A DNA stretch of 64,000 nucleotides from Candidatus Sumerlaeota bacterium (GCA_030613245.1 JAUWMI010000016.1:1-64000); one strand, 5' to 3'; numbered from the stretch's first letter, positions 45,506-55,113 are shown. Notes: generated by a model not told the origin, from the sequence alone. Numbers and translations: made by a program.

Positions 45506-46708
45506 ATGCTCAGGCGGCTCGCGGCATTTGGCCTGATAGGGCTGGCTTTGCTTGGCAGTCTTCTCATGGCGTGCCAGGGCCAGCGAGAGGCATCGCTTAC
45601 GTTCTATCTGGCCGTCCTTCCCTCCGAAAAAGAAGCATATCAGCCGCTTCTACGCGATTTTTCCAAACAGACCGGCATCGCTGTGAACCTCGTGGCGCAG
45701 CAGTATGCCGAAATTCGCCGTGCTCTCCAGGCTGAAGTAATCGCCGGCCGAGGCCTGGCGGACGTGATTGAGGTGGATGTCTACTACCTGGCTGCGATGC
45801 AATCGCTGGTTAAAGACCTCATGCCACTTATGAATGCGGAAACCCTCACGGGAATCAATGCCGAAGCTCTGGAGGCGGGACGGTTTGGCGGTAGCCTCTA
45901 TTATATTCCTCATCGCTTATCATGGCAAGCTATGGTCTACAATTCGCACTACATCGAGAATCCTCCCGCAACCTGGGAGGAGCTGCTCGACGTCGCCAGG
46001 CGCTATCCGGGTCGTATGGGACTCAAGGCTGCACAATACGAAGGGCTCACCTGCGATATTCTCTCCTTTGTCTGGCAGGCAGGTGGCGATCCGCTCCGAA
46101 TGAACGACGCCGGCTGCTTAGCGGCAATGAACTTCTTGGCTGCCTATGGAGAGGCGTTGAATCCATCTGCCCGAAGCTACAAGGAGAACTCTGTCTTGGA
46201 AGCGCAGCAGAAGGAAGAGATTTACCTGCATTTTAACTGGCCGTTCGTGGTGCCATTGCTCCAGGAGAAACAGCTGTTGCCCGAGCCAAATGTAGTGGCT
46301 CCCCTTCCTGCCGGGCCTAAAGGCAAAGCTGCGGTTCTGGGTGGTGGGTATCTTGCGATATCCACCGTGGCTCCTCATCCGGAGGAGGCAGCCCGGCTTG
46401 TTCGCTTTCTTGCCAGCGCTCAAGCACAGCGGTTCTTTGTGAAGCATCTTGGCTGGATGCCTACTCGCCCGGAAGCCTGGGATGCGCTGCCTCAGGAGAT
46501 GCGCAAAGTATATCATGGGTTCATTGAGATGGCGCCACATGTCAAGCCCCGGCCGCCAGTCGAGTACTATGAATCTCTCAGTCGGCTGTGGCAGCAGGCA
46601 TTTCGCGATATCGTGTTTGACCACAAGCCCGTGAAAGAAACCATGGATCACTACGCGGCGCAGGCCGCAACTTTGAGAGGAAACAGCCCCGCGGAGAATG
46701 TCCGTTAG
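45506..46708 (+). CDS. ABC transporter sugar-binding lipoprotein
   Basis: 400 residues from the ATG at 45506, which has AGGAGG nine bases upstream and gives a textbook lipoprotein signal (MLRRLAAFGLIGLALLGSLLMAC, lipidated Cys23). Upstream starts at 45431 or 45467 would bury that signal. The rest is a MalE-type solute-binding protein (FSKQTGIAVNLVAQQYAEIRRALQAE, PATWEELLDVARRYP, VVAPLPAGPKGKAAVLGGGYLAIS). It heads an operon with two permeases and trehalose-synthesis genes, so trehalose, maltose or a related disaccharide is the likely ligand (inference). Confidence 0.92.
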   Translation: MLRRLAAFGLIGLALLGSLLMACQGQREASLTFYLAVLPSEKEAYQPLLRDFSKQTGIAVNLVAQQYAEIRRALQAEVIAGRGLADVIEVDVYYLAAMQSLVKDLMPLMNAETLTGINAEALEAGRFGGSLYYIPHRLSWQAMVYNSHYIENPPATWEELLDVARRYPGRMGLKAAQYEGLTCDILSFVWQAGGDPLRMNDAGCLAAMNFLAAYGEALNPSARSYKENSVLEAQQKEEIYLHFNWPFVVPLLQEKQLLPEPNVVAPLPAGPKGKAAVLGGGYLAISTVAPHPEEAARLVRFLASAQAQRFFVKHLGWMPTRPEAWDALPQEMRKVYHGFIEMAPHVKPRPPVEYYESLSRLWQQAFRDIVFDHKPVKETMDHYAAQAATLRGNSPAENVR

Positions 46709-47579
46709 GCAGCAGCGCAACTGGTTTTTTTTCCTTCTTGTCCTTCCCTCCTTGGTATATCTGCTTCTCTTGATTATTGGGCCTTCGTTCTATGCGGTGA
46801 AGCTCGCACTTACCGTGCCCGCGGGAATTCATGCGCCGCATCCGACAGCCAGGTTCCCGAGTCTGGTCAATTTTTCCCATTTGTTTGCTGATCCCGAATT
46901 CTGGCTCGCGGTTCGCAACAATCTGATCATCCCGGTCTTCAGCGTAATAGTTGAGCTCATCGTAGGACTCTGCCTGGCGTTGTTGCTGAGCCAAAAAATT
47001 GTCGGCCGCGGCGTGTTTCGTACCATAGCCTTACTACCATTCGTGGTGCCTGAAATTGTCTTTCTCATCATCATGAAGTCTGTTTTCAGCGAACATGGTT
47101 ACCTGAACAGCGTGCTTGAGACGAGCAATCTCTCTGGCGTGTTCTGGCTCGAGCCGCGCAGCCTTCTCGCACTGGGCGTTGTCATACTGGTGGATGCGTG
47201 GCACGTTACGCCTATCGTATTTTTAATCCTGCTTTCGGCACTGGAAAGCATCCCTACAGATATTTACGAAGCTGCACGGATTGACGGTACAACGGGCTGG
47301 ACTCTGTTTTGGTATATTGTGTTTCCCCTGCTCATTCCAGCAATTCTGGTTGCGGTTGTCCTGCGTTCTATTGACGCATTTCGCATCTTTGCAACTCCTT
47401 TGGTCCTCCTCGGTTTCGAAGGAACACCAGTGATCTCCAGCTATGCATACCACTACTGGATTGACTACTCGAATGAATCGTTGGCGTGCTGCGCCACGAC
47501 AGTGCTTGCTATCGTCATTCTGGCGTTATCATATCTCTACGTTAAGCTATGGAAACAAGCGGAAAGAATCGAAGGATGA
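46698..47579 (+). CDS. ABC sugar transporter permease (MalF/UgpA type)
   Basis: 293 residues, six membrane helices. The EAA loop that docks the ATPase is EAARIDGTTGWTLFWYIVFP, and the N-terminus FFFLLVLPSLVYLLLL is typical of MalF-type sugar permeases. It overlaps the binding-protein stop by eleven bases and the next permease start by four. Confidence 0.94.
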   Translation: MSVRQQRNWFFFLLVLPSLVYLLLLIIGPSFYAVKLALTVPAGIHAPHPTARFPSLVNFSHLFADPEFWLAVRNNLIIPVFSVIVELIVGLCLALLLSQKIVGRGVFRTIALLPFVVPEIVFLIIMKSVFSEHGYLNSVLETSNLSGVFWLEPRSLLALGVVILVDAWHVTPIVFLILLSALESIPTDIYEAARIDGTTGWTLFWYIVFPLLIPAILVAVVLRSIDAFRIFATPLVLLGFEGTPVISSYAYHYWIDYSNESLACCATTVLAIVILALSYLYVKLWKQAERIEG

Positions 47580-48385
47580 AACGTAACGTTCTGATTGCGG
47601 TTGCGCTCGTGTTGCTTGTGGCGGTCAACGTCGCGCCGCTTTACTTGCTCGTCAAACAGGCTTTTACACCTGAACGGGAAAGCGTGCAGTGGCCACTGAG
47701 TTTTGTGCCCAAAACGCTTACGCTTGTTCACCTGAAGCAGATCGTGAGTTCTGCAAATCTGCTCAATGGTTTTGTTCTGAGCATCGTGGCAGCACTGGGA
47801 TCAACGCTGCTCAGCCTGGTGCTAGGTGTTGTGGGTGGTTGGGCGATGGCCCGTGCCCGTGCTTTGAGTAGTGTAGTGTTGAGCGTTGTTGTGATGGCGC
47901 GGCTGTTTCCAACCATCTCGGTCGGAATCCCTGTTGCTGTGCTATTTATTTCCTTTGGGCTTTATAATCATCCATGGGCTGTTGGGCTCATCCTTGCGCA
48001 TGCAACCGTGAGCCTTCCCTTTGTCCTGTTGATTAGCTACTCCACGTTCATTGCCATTCCGCAAACATTGGAAGAATCGGCCCTGGTTGATGGATGCTCG
48101 CTCCTGGGAGCATTCATTCGTATCTCGGTGCCCTTAGCCAGACCCGGAATCGCAGCAGCTGCAATTCTTGCGTTTATCCTATCGTGGGACGAATTTACCT
48201 ATGCACTCTTGCTGCAAATTACGAATCGCAACCTTCCGCCGCTCATCTATTATTATAGTTCCTATGGAAACATCGGCACGGCAAGTGCGCTATCCTTTCT
48301 CATGCTGGTGCCTGCAGTCGTGATTACCTTCGTAATACAAAAGCACATCAAGGCCGGCTATGTAACGGGCGCCGTCAAAGCTTAA
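47576..48385 (+). CDS. ABC sugar transporter permease (MalG/UgpE type)
   Basis: 269 residues from the ATG at 47576, which overlaps the previous stop as ATGA; an ATG at 47549 is also in frame. Six membrane helices, the EAA-type loop (EESALVDGCSLLGAFIRISVPLARPG) and the SWDEFTYALLL segment characterise the MalG class. No ATPase gene follows in the cluster, so a shared MsmK/UgpC-type ATPase from elsewhere is presumably used. Confidence 0.93.
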   Translation: MKRNVLIAVALVLLVAVNVAPLYLLVKQAFTPERESVQWPLSFVPKTLTLVHLKQIVSSANLLNGFVLSIVAALGSTLLSLVLGVVGGWAMARARALSSVVLSVVVMARLFPTISVGIPVAVLFISFGLYNHPWAVGLILAHATVSLPFVLLISYSTFIAIPQTLEESALVDGCSLLGAFIRISVPLARPGIAAAAILAFILSWDEFTYALLLQITNRNLPPLIYYYSSYGNIGTASALSFLMLVPAVVITFVIQKHIKAGYVTGAVKA

Positions 48386-48465
48386 GAGTTTAACATCGCG
48401 GGTTCGGATGAAATTTGTATTGATTTATTTTATTTGCTACTTTATTTTCTAAAAATAAAGACGTT

Positions 48466-49176
48466 GTGAAAGATATGCAGATGAATTTAGGACGTACCGA
48501 TAAGGGATTTCAATTCTATAAGTGCTACACGATTGTGGAGCTGACGGGCGACCAGGCGCGCGACATTAAGGAGTTTGTTGAAATACTCCGCTATGTTGAT
48601 TCGGCTTCTATTTTTGGCCACACGCATCGAACCTTTTTTAAACACCACTTCGCGCGCGATCTCTATTCAAATGATTTTGCTTACTGGATATCCGAAGTTT
48701 TGCAAGAGCGCCGACTTGGTGAACGCGTGGCAAGTATTGACCTCACACGTTATCAGGATATCGAACAACTGCGCAAGGACCTCATTGAGATCATCGAGAG
48801 CTATATTGCCAATCAGGTACAGTTTCGTTCCGTGCCTAGGGGGGAGGAATTTCACTTTACGAAGGCAATCAGCTTAATTCAACCAACGTGCTATGTGGCG
48901 CACTCTATTCATGAGTTCCGTGACTGCTTGAAACTGGTGGATATTTCCTCTCTCTATTATCATTTTTTTGAAGCTGACCTGCGTCTGAAACGCCCGACAA
49001 ACGACTTTTCGTTCTGGATTGAAGATACCCTTAATGGCGCCGAGCTGGCGCACAAGATACAGCGTATTAATCCCTATATGAGCACTCTGGAGGAACTGCG
49101 TGAAAAAATCGTCAGGCTCGTCGAGGCCTACCTCAACTCGCTCGCCCTCGCTCAATTCAAACAGAAGAAAGGATGA
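48466..49176 (+). CDS. DUF5752-type protein linked to trehalose synthase
   Basis: 236 residues with no membrane segment. It is built of two related halves, each with an F-x-F or Y-x-C-x-x-x-E-x-T-G start, a VDSASIFGHTHRTFFKHHF or VDISSLYYHFFEADLR segment, a (N/D)DF-x-(Y/F)WI segment and a helical L-E-E-L-R-E-K end. I recall this as DUF5752, often found next to trehalose synthase genes; its function is unknown. The start may be the GTG at 48466 or the ATG at 48475 or 48481. treT begins five bases after its stop. Confidence 0.8.
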   Translation: MKDMQMNLGRTDKGFQFYKCYTIVELTGDQARDIKEFVEILRYVDSASIFGHTHRTFFKHHFARDLYSNDFAYWISEVLQERRLGERVASIDLTRYQDIEQLRKDLIEIIESYIANQVQFRSVPRGEEFHFTKAISLIQPTCYVAHSIHEFRDCLKLVDISSLYYHFFEADLRLKRPTNDFSFWIEDTLNGAELAHKIQRINPYMSTLEELREKIVRLVEAYLNSLALAQFKQKKG

Positions 49177-49180
49177 GCTG

Positions 49181-50422
49181 GTGATCACAGCGCTTCCGTC
49201 CATTCGGGACTATGAGCCCATAGTGGGGAAGGATTGCATTGATGAGCTCTTCTATCTTGCGGGCAGAATCCAGCGAAGGAAGATTCAGCATATCAATTCC
49301 ACCCCTGTCGGGGGTGGCGTGGCTGAAATCCTTGCACGCATGGTTCCGCTCATTCGCGAATTGGATCTGGATGCTTCGTGGGATGTTATAAAGGGCGGTG
49401 ACGATTTCTTCGCAGTGACCAAGGAGTTTCACAATGCCCTCCATGGCAAAACGCAGCTCATTACGGAAGAAATGTACGACATCTATGAGCACTATACAAA
49501 CCTCAATTTGGAGCTGACGCCGCTCATAGGTGATGTCATTTTCGTTCATGACCCACAGCCTGCCGGTCTCATCAAGGCCAAGCTACGAGATGAGGATCAT
49601 CGCTATTGGATCTGGCGCTGCCATATTGACGTCTCTAATCCGGACCGCCAGGTATGGCGCTTCCTCAAGAAGTATGTGGAGCGCTATGACTCAGCAATCT
49701 TTTCGATGCCCAGCTTTGCCCAGGTGCTATCCATCCCTCAGTTTCTTATTGCTCCCTCGATTGACCCGCTGAGCAAAAAGAATATCGAGCTCTCGCAAGA
49801 GGAGATTCAAGGGGTACTGGAACGCTTTCAAATTGATCCAGAGCTGCCAATCGTGACCCAGATATCCCGTTTTGATCGGTTTAAAGACCCAATTGGCGTG
49901 ATTGAAGCCTACAAGATAGTCAGCCGCCACATTGACTGCCAATTGGTTCTTGCAGGGGGAGGAGCATCGGACGATCCCGAAGGCGCAGAAGTCCTGAGTG
50001 AAGTCAAGGCGAAATCTGAGGGAGATAAAAACATCCATATCATCGAGCTGGCGCCAAATAGCGATTTTGAGATTAACGCTCTCCAGCGCGCCTCGACGGT
50101 TATCATCCAGAAGTCACTCAAAGAAGGATTTGGCCTGACTGTTACAGAGGCTCTGTGGAAGGGCAAGCCGGTCGTGGCCGGGGCCGCTGGCGGCATTGTA
50201 ACTCAAATTGAAAATAAGATCACGGGCATGTTAGTCTCCTCTGTGGAAGGCGCTGCGTATAAAATTGAATACTTGCTGAACAACCCGGATTTTGCAGAGC
50301 AGCTGGGGGAGAACGGACGCCAACACGTCTTGCACAATTTCTTGATCACTCGTCACGTGCGCGACCATCTCTTACTCCTACTCTACTTAGACCATTTGAA
50401 CGAGACTGTGGTGAAAATCTAG
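49181..50422 (+). CDS. treT: Trehalose glycosyltransferring synthase TreT
   Basis: 413 residues from a GTG at 49181 with an AAGGATGAG ribosome site; the frame extends to 49100 but only by reading through the preceding gene. It is a GT4 retaining glycosyltransferase. It has the opening HINSTPVGGGVAEILARMVPLIRELDLDASWDVIKG, then DDFFAVTKEFHNALHG, VFVHDPQ-type HDPQPAGLI, and the GT4 donor site (ITQISRFDRFKDPIGVIEAY-type, VTEALWKGKPVVAGAAGG). TreT joins glucose to NDP-glucose or the reverse to make trehalose, and in Thermococcus it is encoded beside a trehalose/maltose ABC transporter as here. Confidence 0.9.
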   Translation: MITALPSIRDYEPIVGKDCIDELFYLAGRIQRRKIQHINSTPVGGGVAEILARMVPLIRELDLDASWDVIKGGDDFFAVTKEFHNALHGKTQLITEEMYDIYEHYTNLNLELTPLIGDVIFVHDPQPAGLIKAKLRDEDHRYWIWRCHIDVSNPDRQVWRFLKKYVERYDSAIFSMPSFAQVLSIPQFLIAPSIDPLSKKNIELSQEEIQGVLERFQIDPELPIVTQISRFDRFKDPIGVIEAYKIVSRHIDCQLVLAGGGASDDPEGAEVLSEVKAKSEGDKNIHIIELAPNSDFEINALQRASTVIIQKSLKEGFGLTVTEALWKGKPVVAGAAGGIVTQIENKITGMLVSSVEGAAYKIEYLLNNPDFAEQLGENGRQHVLHNFLITRHVRDHLLLLLYLDHLNETVVKI

Positions 50423-50513
50423 TGGAGAGTGGCAACCCCGTGTTTCCTGGCAGATTGCAGGCAAAGGACATCGGCCAGCGAGCGATGCAATTTTGGAAAG
50501 AAGTTTTGGGTCT

Positions 50514-52010
50514 ATGAGTGCAAAAGAGCGTTTGTACAGTTTCCTTGAAACAAAGCTGGCTGATTACGATCTCATTCTGGTCTCCAACCGCCAGCCCTAC
50601 GAACATCGGTATTCCTCGAAAGGCATTGACTGCATCACACCAGCAGGCGGTCTGACTGCTGCTCTTGATCCGGTAATGCAGGCGACCAAAGGAGTCTGGA
50701 TTGCCTGGGGCAGCGGTACGGCGGATCGGGATGCCGCGAATGAGGAAGGCCATGTGAAGGTTCCTCCTGGGAAAGACCTCTACTTGCTCCATCGCCTCTG
50801 GCTCACCAAGCAGGATCTCAAGGATTATTACTATGGCTTCTCAAACCAGGTGATGTGGCCACTGTTCCATAATGCCTTTGGACGTCCTTCGTTCAAGCAC
50901 TCCTTCTGGCGGGGCTACGAGCGCGTAAACAAGAAGTTCGCTGTCGCTGTCAATAAGGAACTCCAGCAGCGCAAGGGCAGGAACACAATTGTCTGGATTC
51001 AGGACTACCAGCTAGCGCTATGTTCCGAATGGATTCAGCGCGATTACGAAACTACTATGCTGCTGCATTTCTGGCACATCCCCTGGCCTAGCTCTGAGCT
51101 CTTTGGCATTTGCCCGTGGCGCCAGGAACTGCTTAGAGGACTCTTGCACAACGACATTGTTGGATTCCACATTCGCGAATACGTCTATAACTTCCTCCGC
51201 TCCGTGGAGCGCTATCTGCCAGAGGCCGAGGTTGACTATCGCAACCGCCATGTTGTGTATAAGAATAATATTACGCACATTAGAGAATATCCCATAAGCG
51301 TGGACTTTGACTACATTAATCATGCCGCCAGATCCCGGAAAACCGTGGATAGGATTAAGCATCTCCGCTCAAATATGCGATTTCAATTCCCTATAATCGG
51401 GCTCGGCGTTGATCGCATGGATTATACCAAAGGCATTATTGAAAAGCTCAAGTCTCTGGCCGTATTCTTAAAAAAATACAAGCACTACCGCAAAAAGTTC
51501 GTCTACGTGCTGGTTGCCCCGCCTTCGCGCTCGCGCATTGATCTCTATCGTCGCGTTGGCTATTCGATTCAGAATATGGTAAGCGATATCAACTATGATT
51601 TTCAGGCGGCCGAGTGGCAGCCCATTGTTTTTATGCACGAAAATCTCCCCCTTGATGAGCTCATTGCCTACTACCGCATGGCAGATTTTCTAATCGTATC
51701 GTCGCTGCACGACGGGATGAACCTGGTGGCCAAGGAATACGTAGCGGCGCAGGTTGATCAAAAAGGGGTGCTGCTCATTAGCGAGTTCACGGGCGCTGCC
51801 AAAGAGATGAAAGACGCCTTGATCATTAATCCCTTCGATACCGAACAGTTTGCGCGACGCATCGGCGAGGCCATTCGCATGCCTTTGCGAGAACGCAGGG
51901 TGCGAATGCAAAAATTGCAGGACTACGTCGCCAAGCACGACATCTACCACTGGCTCTATACCATACTGGCTGATGCTCTGGATATTAGCACCGAACGCAA
52001 ACTTTTCTAA
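50514..52010 (+). CDS. otsA: Trehalose-6-phosphate synthase (GT20)
   Basis: 498 residues from the ATG at 50514; a TTG at 50493 would add seven residues. It makes trehalose 6-phosphate from NDP-glucose and glucose 6-phosphate. GT20 landmarks are LILVSNRQPYEH, TPAGGLTAALDP, WIQDYQLALCSEWIQ, LHFWHIPWPSSELF, VDRMDYTKGI and DGMNLVAKEYVAAQ. It is followed by otsB after 18 bases. The set has both this two-step route and TreT. Confidence 0.96.
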   Translation: MSAKERLYSFLETKLADYDLILVSNRQPYEHRYSSKGIDCITPAGGLTAALDPVMQATKGVWIAWGSGTADRDAANEEGHVKVPPGKDLYLLHRLWLTKQDLKDYYYGFSNQVMWPLFHNAFGRPSFKHSFWRGYERVNKKFAVAVNKELQQRKGRNTIVWIQDYQLALCSEWIQRDYETTMLLHFWHIPWPSSELFGICPWRQELLRGLLHNDIVGFHIREYVYNFLRSVERYLPEAEVDYRNRHVVYKNNITHIREYPISVDFDYINHAARSRKTVDRIKHLRSNMRFQFPIIGLGVDRMDYTKGIIEKLKSLAVFLKKYKHYRKKFVYVLVAPPSRSRIDLYRRVGYSIQNMVSDINYDFQAAEWQPIVFMHENLPLDELIAYYRMADFLIVSSLHDGMNLVAKEYVAAQVDQKGVLLISEFTGAAKEMKDALIINPFDTEQFARRIGEAIRMPLRERRVRMQKLQDYVAKHDIYHWLYTILADALDISTERKLF

Positions 52011-52028
52011 CCTTGCGGCTTTCCACCT

Positions 52029-52850
52029 ATGACCACTGGTCCCACACGCCTTTCGCTGTCAACGTTCCGCCGAAGACTCGCTGGATATGACCACCTTCTC
52101 CTCATGTCGGACTACGACGGCACTCTCGTGGCAATCCGCAAACACCCGGCTCAGGCCGTAGCTTCCAGGTCTTTGCGTGAGTTGCTCCAGAGATTGGCCA
52201 ACACGCAAGGAATGACTCTGGCGATTATTTCCGGCCGCTCGCTGCGAGAAATAAAACGGTTACTTCCTTTGCGGCGGATCATCAGGGCTGGCAACCACGG
52301 CTTTGAGATCACAGGCCTGGGCATGCGTATCGTTCTTCGCATTCCGCCGGTGGCCCGAAACGCATTGCAAGAAGTCGGCAATCTGCTACGCCAACGTCTC
52401 GGGAAAATCCCCGGCTGCCTGGTAGAAGAAAAAGGCGTGACAGTTAGTATCCACTACCGCCGCGTACCTGCTCAATACCTACATCAAGTGCGCCAGAACG
52501 TTCGGGCAGTGGCCGAGCCATATCTCTGCCAAAAGGTGCTGCGTCTCACACGAGGCAAAAAGGTGTTAGAGCTGAGACCGCCGATTGAGTGGGATAAAGG
52601 GAAAGCAGTTGAGGCAATATGGCGTCATGTTGCACAGCGCGTAGGGTCACGCCGTGTGCTGCCTGTTTATTGCGGGGATGACGTCACCGATGAAGATGCC
52701 TTCCATGCCCTGCGGCATCAGGGCGTCACGGTGCGCATCGGCAGGGCACGCCAAACTGCTGCGCGCTATTACCTGCCCTCGCCTAAAGAAATGGTGCGTT
52801 TTCTCAAGGCCCTATCGTGCCTGGATTGGCACGCACGCAGAGCTAGCTGA
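52029..52850 (+). CDS. otsB: Trehalose-6-phosphate phosphatase
   Basis: 273 residues of the HAD superfamily. The nucleophile motif DYDGTL (near residue 28), the AIISGRSLREIKRLLPL segment, an ELRPPIEWDKGKAV cap-to-core segment and the metal-binding GDDVTDEDAF motif are all present. It removes the phosphate from trehalose 6-phosphate made by OtsA. The stop overlaps the end of the convergent oxidoreductase gene by eight bases. Confidence 0.95.
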   Translation: MTTGPTRLSLSTFRRRLAGYDHLLLMSDYDGTLVAIRKHPAQAVASRSLRELLQRLANTQGMTLAIISGRSLREIKRLLPLRRIIRAGNHGFEITGLGMRIVLRIPPVARNALQEVGNLLRQRLGKIPGCLVEEKGVTVSIHYRRVPAQYLHQVRQNVRAVAEPYLCQKVLRLTRGKKVLELRPPIEWDKGKAVEAIWRHVAQRVGSRRVLPVYCGDDVTDEDAFHALRHQGVTVRIGRARQTAARYYLPSPKEMVRFLKALSCLDWHARRAS

Positions 52851-53886
52851 ACACGACTTCTCGCTCTGTGGCGGCAGATTCATAGATTGCATCCATTATC
52901 CGCTGAACCTGGTAACATTGCTCTGGCTTGACCAGCAGCTCCTTTTCGCCGCGCATCGCTGCAATCAACCAGCGAATTTCCTCTGCATACGGATTTACCT
53001 GGCACAGGGCACGGGGCGTAATATCCATCAGGCTGCGGTGCCTCTGGGCAAAAACCTGTAGTGGATAAAGCGTCGCGCCTCCTTTGTCGCCAAGCAGCTG
53101 CTGAGTGATCTTGTCGCTAAATTCGATATTTGCTGCCCAGCAGGTCTCCAGGCTCATCGTTGCCCCTCCGGCGAAGCGAATCAGGCCATAAGCAAAGTCT
53201 TCCACGTCGAACTCCGTACGATCGTACTCTCCGCAGCCGATCACCGAGTTGTCCGGTTTGTTTCCAAAAGCCGTATACGTTGCTCCCGTAACTGCTACCG
53301 GCTCTGGAAGCCCCATGAGCCATAGCATCAAGTCGAGAAAATGCACTCCTGTATCAAGCAATACCCCACCGCCTGACTTAGCCTTAATGTGGAATGCGCC
53401 CCAGCCTGGGATTCCTGCCCGGCGCAAGCATTGAGCGCGGGCGTAATAAATTGTGCCTAGCTCCCCAGCCTCGATAAAACGCTTGAGAATCTGGGCATCG
53501 GTAGAGAATCGGTGTTGATGGCCGATAGTTAATAAGGCGCGCGCACGTTGAGCAGCACGTACCATGTCAAGCGCCTCCGTGGCGTTCATCGCCATCGGCT
53601 TTTCACATAGCACATTGATCCCTGTCTCTAATGCCTCGATCGCTTGAGTTTTGTGGACGTAATTTGGAGTACAAATGCTTACAATATTCAGCCGCGCTTT
53701 TTCGAACATCTCGTGATAGTCAGCATATACATTTTCAATCTCATACTTTTTTGCGAATCGCCGTGCACGCTCAACGTCCTGATCAGAGCACGCAACCACC
53801 TGAACCTCCGGATTCTCCCGGTACCCCGGCATATGGTATAGCTCCGCAGCTGAGCCGGTTCCAAGAATTCCCACACGTACCACCAT
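52843..53886 (-). CDS. Gfo/Idh/MocA-family NAD(P)-dependent oxidoreductase
   Basis: 347 residues. The N-terminal Rossmann domain starts RVGILGTGSAAELYHMPGY, and the EKPMA motif (CEKPMAMNATEALDMV) with the catalytic-region GVLLDTGVHFLDLMLWLMG segment places it in the Gfo/Idh/MocA family. Members oxidise or isomerise sugars, inositols or sugar nucleotides. Substrate cannot be told from sequence. It converges on otsB and so may be unrelated to trehalose. Confidence 0.93.
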   Translation of the reverse strand: MVVRVGILGTGSAAELYHMPGYRENPEVQVVACSDQDVERARRFAKKYEIENVYADYHEMFEKARLNIVSICTPNYVHKTQAIEALETGINVLCEKPMAMNATEALDMVRAAQRARALLTIGHQHRFSTDAQILKRFIEAGELGTIYYARAQCLRRAGIPGWGAFHIKAKSGGGVLLDTGVHFLDLMLWLMGLPEPVAVTGATYTAFGNKPDNSVIGCGEYDRTEFDVEDFAYGLIRFAGGATMSLETCWAANIEFSDKITQQLLGDKGGATLYPLQVFAQRHRSLMDITPRALCQVNPYAEEIRWLIAAMRGEKELLVKPEQCYQVQRIMDAIYESAATEREVVFS

Positions 53887-54210
53887 ATAGCCCTCCTTTT
53901 GAATCCTGCCTATCTCCAGGCCGGGTCGCAGTAGTTACCAGATTCCTTAGCAACCGAGCCTCACAGGCTGCTATAACTTTTTAAAAACCAGAATCCTTTT
54001 CTTGCCCCATTGTCAATGACTTTTCACAGAACGGCCTATCGGCTGGCTGGATAGTATTGGTTCGCCTGTGTGTTTTCTCAGCGTAAAGAAGAAAGTCTGG
54101 CTTTTTATAAAATATCGCTTGGTTTGAGCAGGTTTTCATAGTATAGGCAGCTACGTTTCAGGTAATGTGACCGCTTTTGTGCAAGCACGCGACAAAAGGA
54201 GGACACTGGG
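53887..54210. other. Intergenic region between divergent oxidoreductase and glycosidase-like gene
   Basis: 324 bases. The left end carries an AGGAGG-type site for the - strand oxidoreductase. A weak + strand promoter (TTGGTT 54119-54124, 17 bases, TATAGG 54142-54147) precedes the glycosidase-like gene. No gene is seen. Confidence 0.35.
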
Positions 54211-55113
54211 TTGGCAAAAGATCAAGACCTCGTTCGTGCAGGAGAGTTTGTCAGAATTTATGATCCAAGCATTGGCGAAGATGAAAAATGGTATATCAAT
54301 GATCATTATTTCATTAGGGGTACTGATGGGATTTGGCACCTGTTTGGAATCACTCATGCCGAACCAGCTAATCCCCTGGATGAGAAGAACTTCGCTCATG
54401 CAACGGCCAGGAGCCTGACCCAGAAGCCATGGAATAAGCACCCCGTTGCTCTGACAGCCGAGTGGAAGAAGTGGAAGGAAATTCATCTCTGGGCACCACA
54501 TATCATTTTTCACGAGAATGTATATTACATGTTCTATTGCGCTGGAGATGAAGACCACACAAAATATAAAATCCACCTGGCCACCTCATCGGATTTGAAA
54601 ACATGGAAGCGCCATCCAGAGAATCCAATGGTTGTTGATGGCCATGAGGCAAGGGATCCCTTTGTCTTCAGGGTAGGGGATAGGTGGGTGATGTATTATA
54701 CCGCAACCAGTGATCCATCTGGCGGTGACCACATTGTGGCCTATAGAACCAGCGATGATCTTGTCAAGTGGGGCGAGCGAAACGTTGCTTTCCGTGACAC
54801 GATCAAGGAACACTCCTGGAGCCCTGCCGAGTCACCCTTCGTTGTGCGTCGCGGCAGTTACTATTATTTGTTCACCGGGCCATGGGGTGGCTATGTTGGT
54901 ACACACGTGTTTCGCAGCAATGACCCGTTTCACTGGAGTGTGGAAGATAAAGTCGGACGTATACATTCCCATGCGGCGGAGGTAGTCCGCGATGCCGACG
55001 GCAAGTGGTACGTTAGTCATTGTGGTTGGGGCCAGGGAGGCGTTTATCTTGCCCCGCTCTACTGGAACGATGGGTTAGACAATGCTGAATCCTCGATGCC
55101 CATTCCTGTATAG
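54211..55113 (+). CDS. Five-bladed beta-propeller glycosidase-like protein (GH43/GH32 clan type)
   Basis: 300 residues from a TTG at 54211 with AGGAGG eight bases upstream. Repeating blades with W-H-L-F, HLWAPHIIFHENVYYMFYCA, HEARDPFVFRVGDRWVMYYTAT and SWSPAESPFVVRRGSYYYLFTG are typical of the GH43/GH32/GH62/GH117 propeller hydrolases; the ARDP segment resembles the RDP motif of GH32/68. No signal peptide is seen, so it is probably cytoplasmic. Family number and substrate are uncertain; beta-fructosidase or arabinosidase-like activity are candidates. Confidence 0.75.
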   Translation: MAKDQDLVRAGEFVRIYDPSIGEDEKWYINDHYFIRGTDGIWHLFGITHAEPANPLDEKNFAHATARSLTQKPWNKHPVALTAEWKKWKEIHLWAPHIIFHENVYYMFYCAGDEDHTKYKIHLATSSDLKTWKRHPENPMVVDGHEARDPFVFRVGDRWVMYYTATSDPSGGDHIVAYRTSDDLVKWGERNVAFRDTIKEHSWSPAESPFVVRRGSYYYLFTGPWGGYVGTHVFRSNDPFHWSVEDKVGRIHSHAAEVVRDADGKWYVSHCGWGQGGVYLAPLYWNDGLDNAESSMPIPV

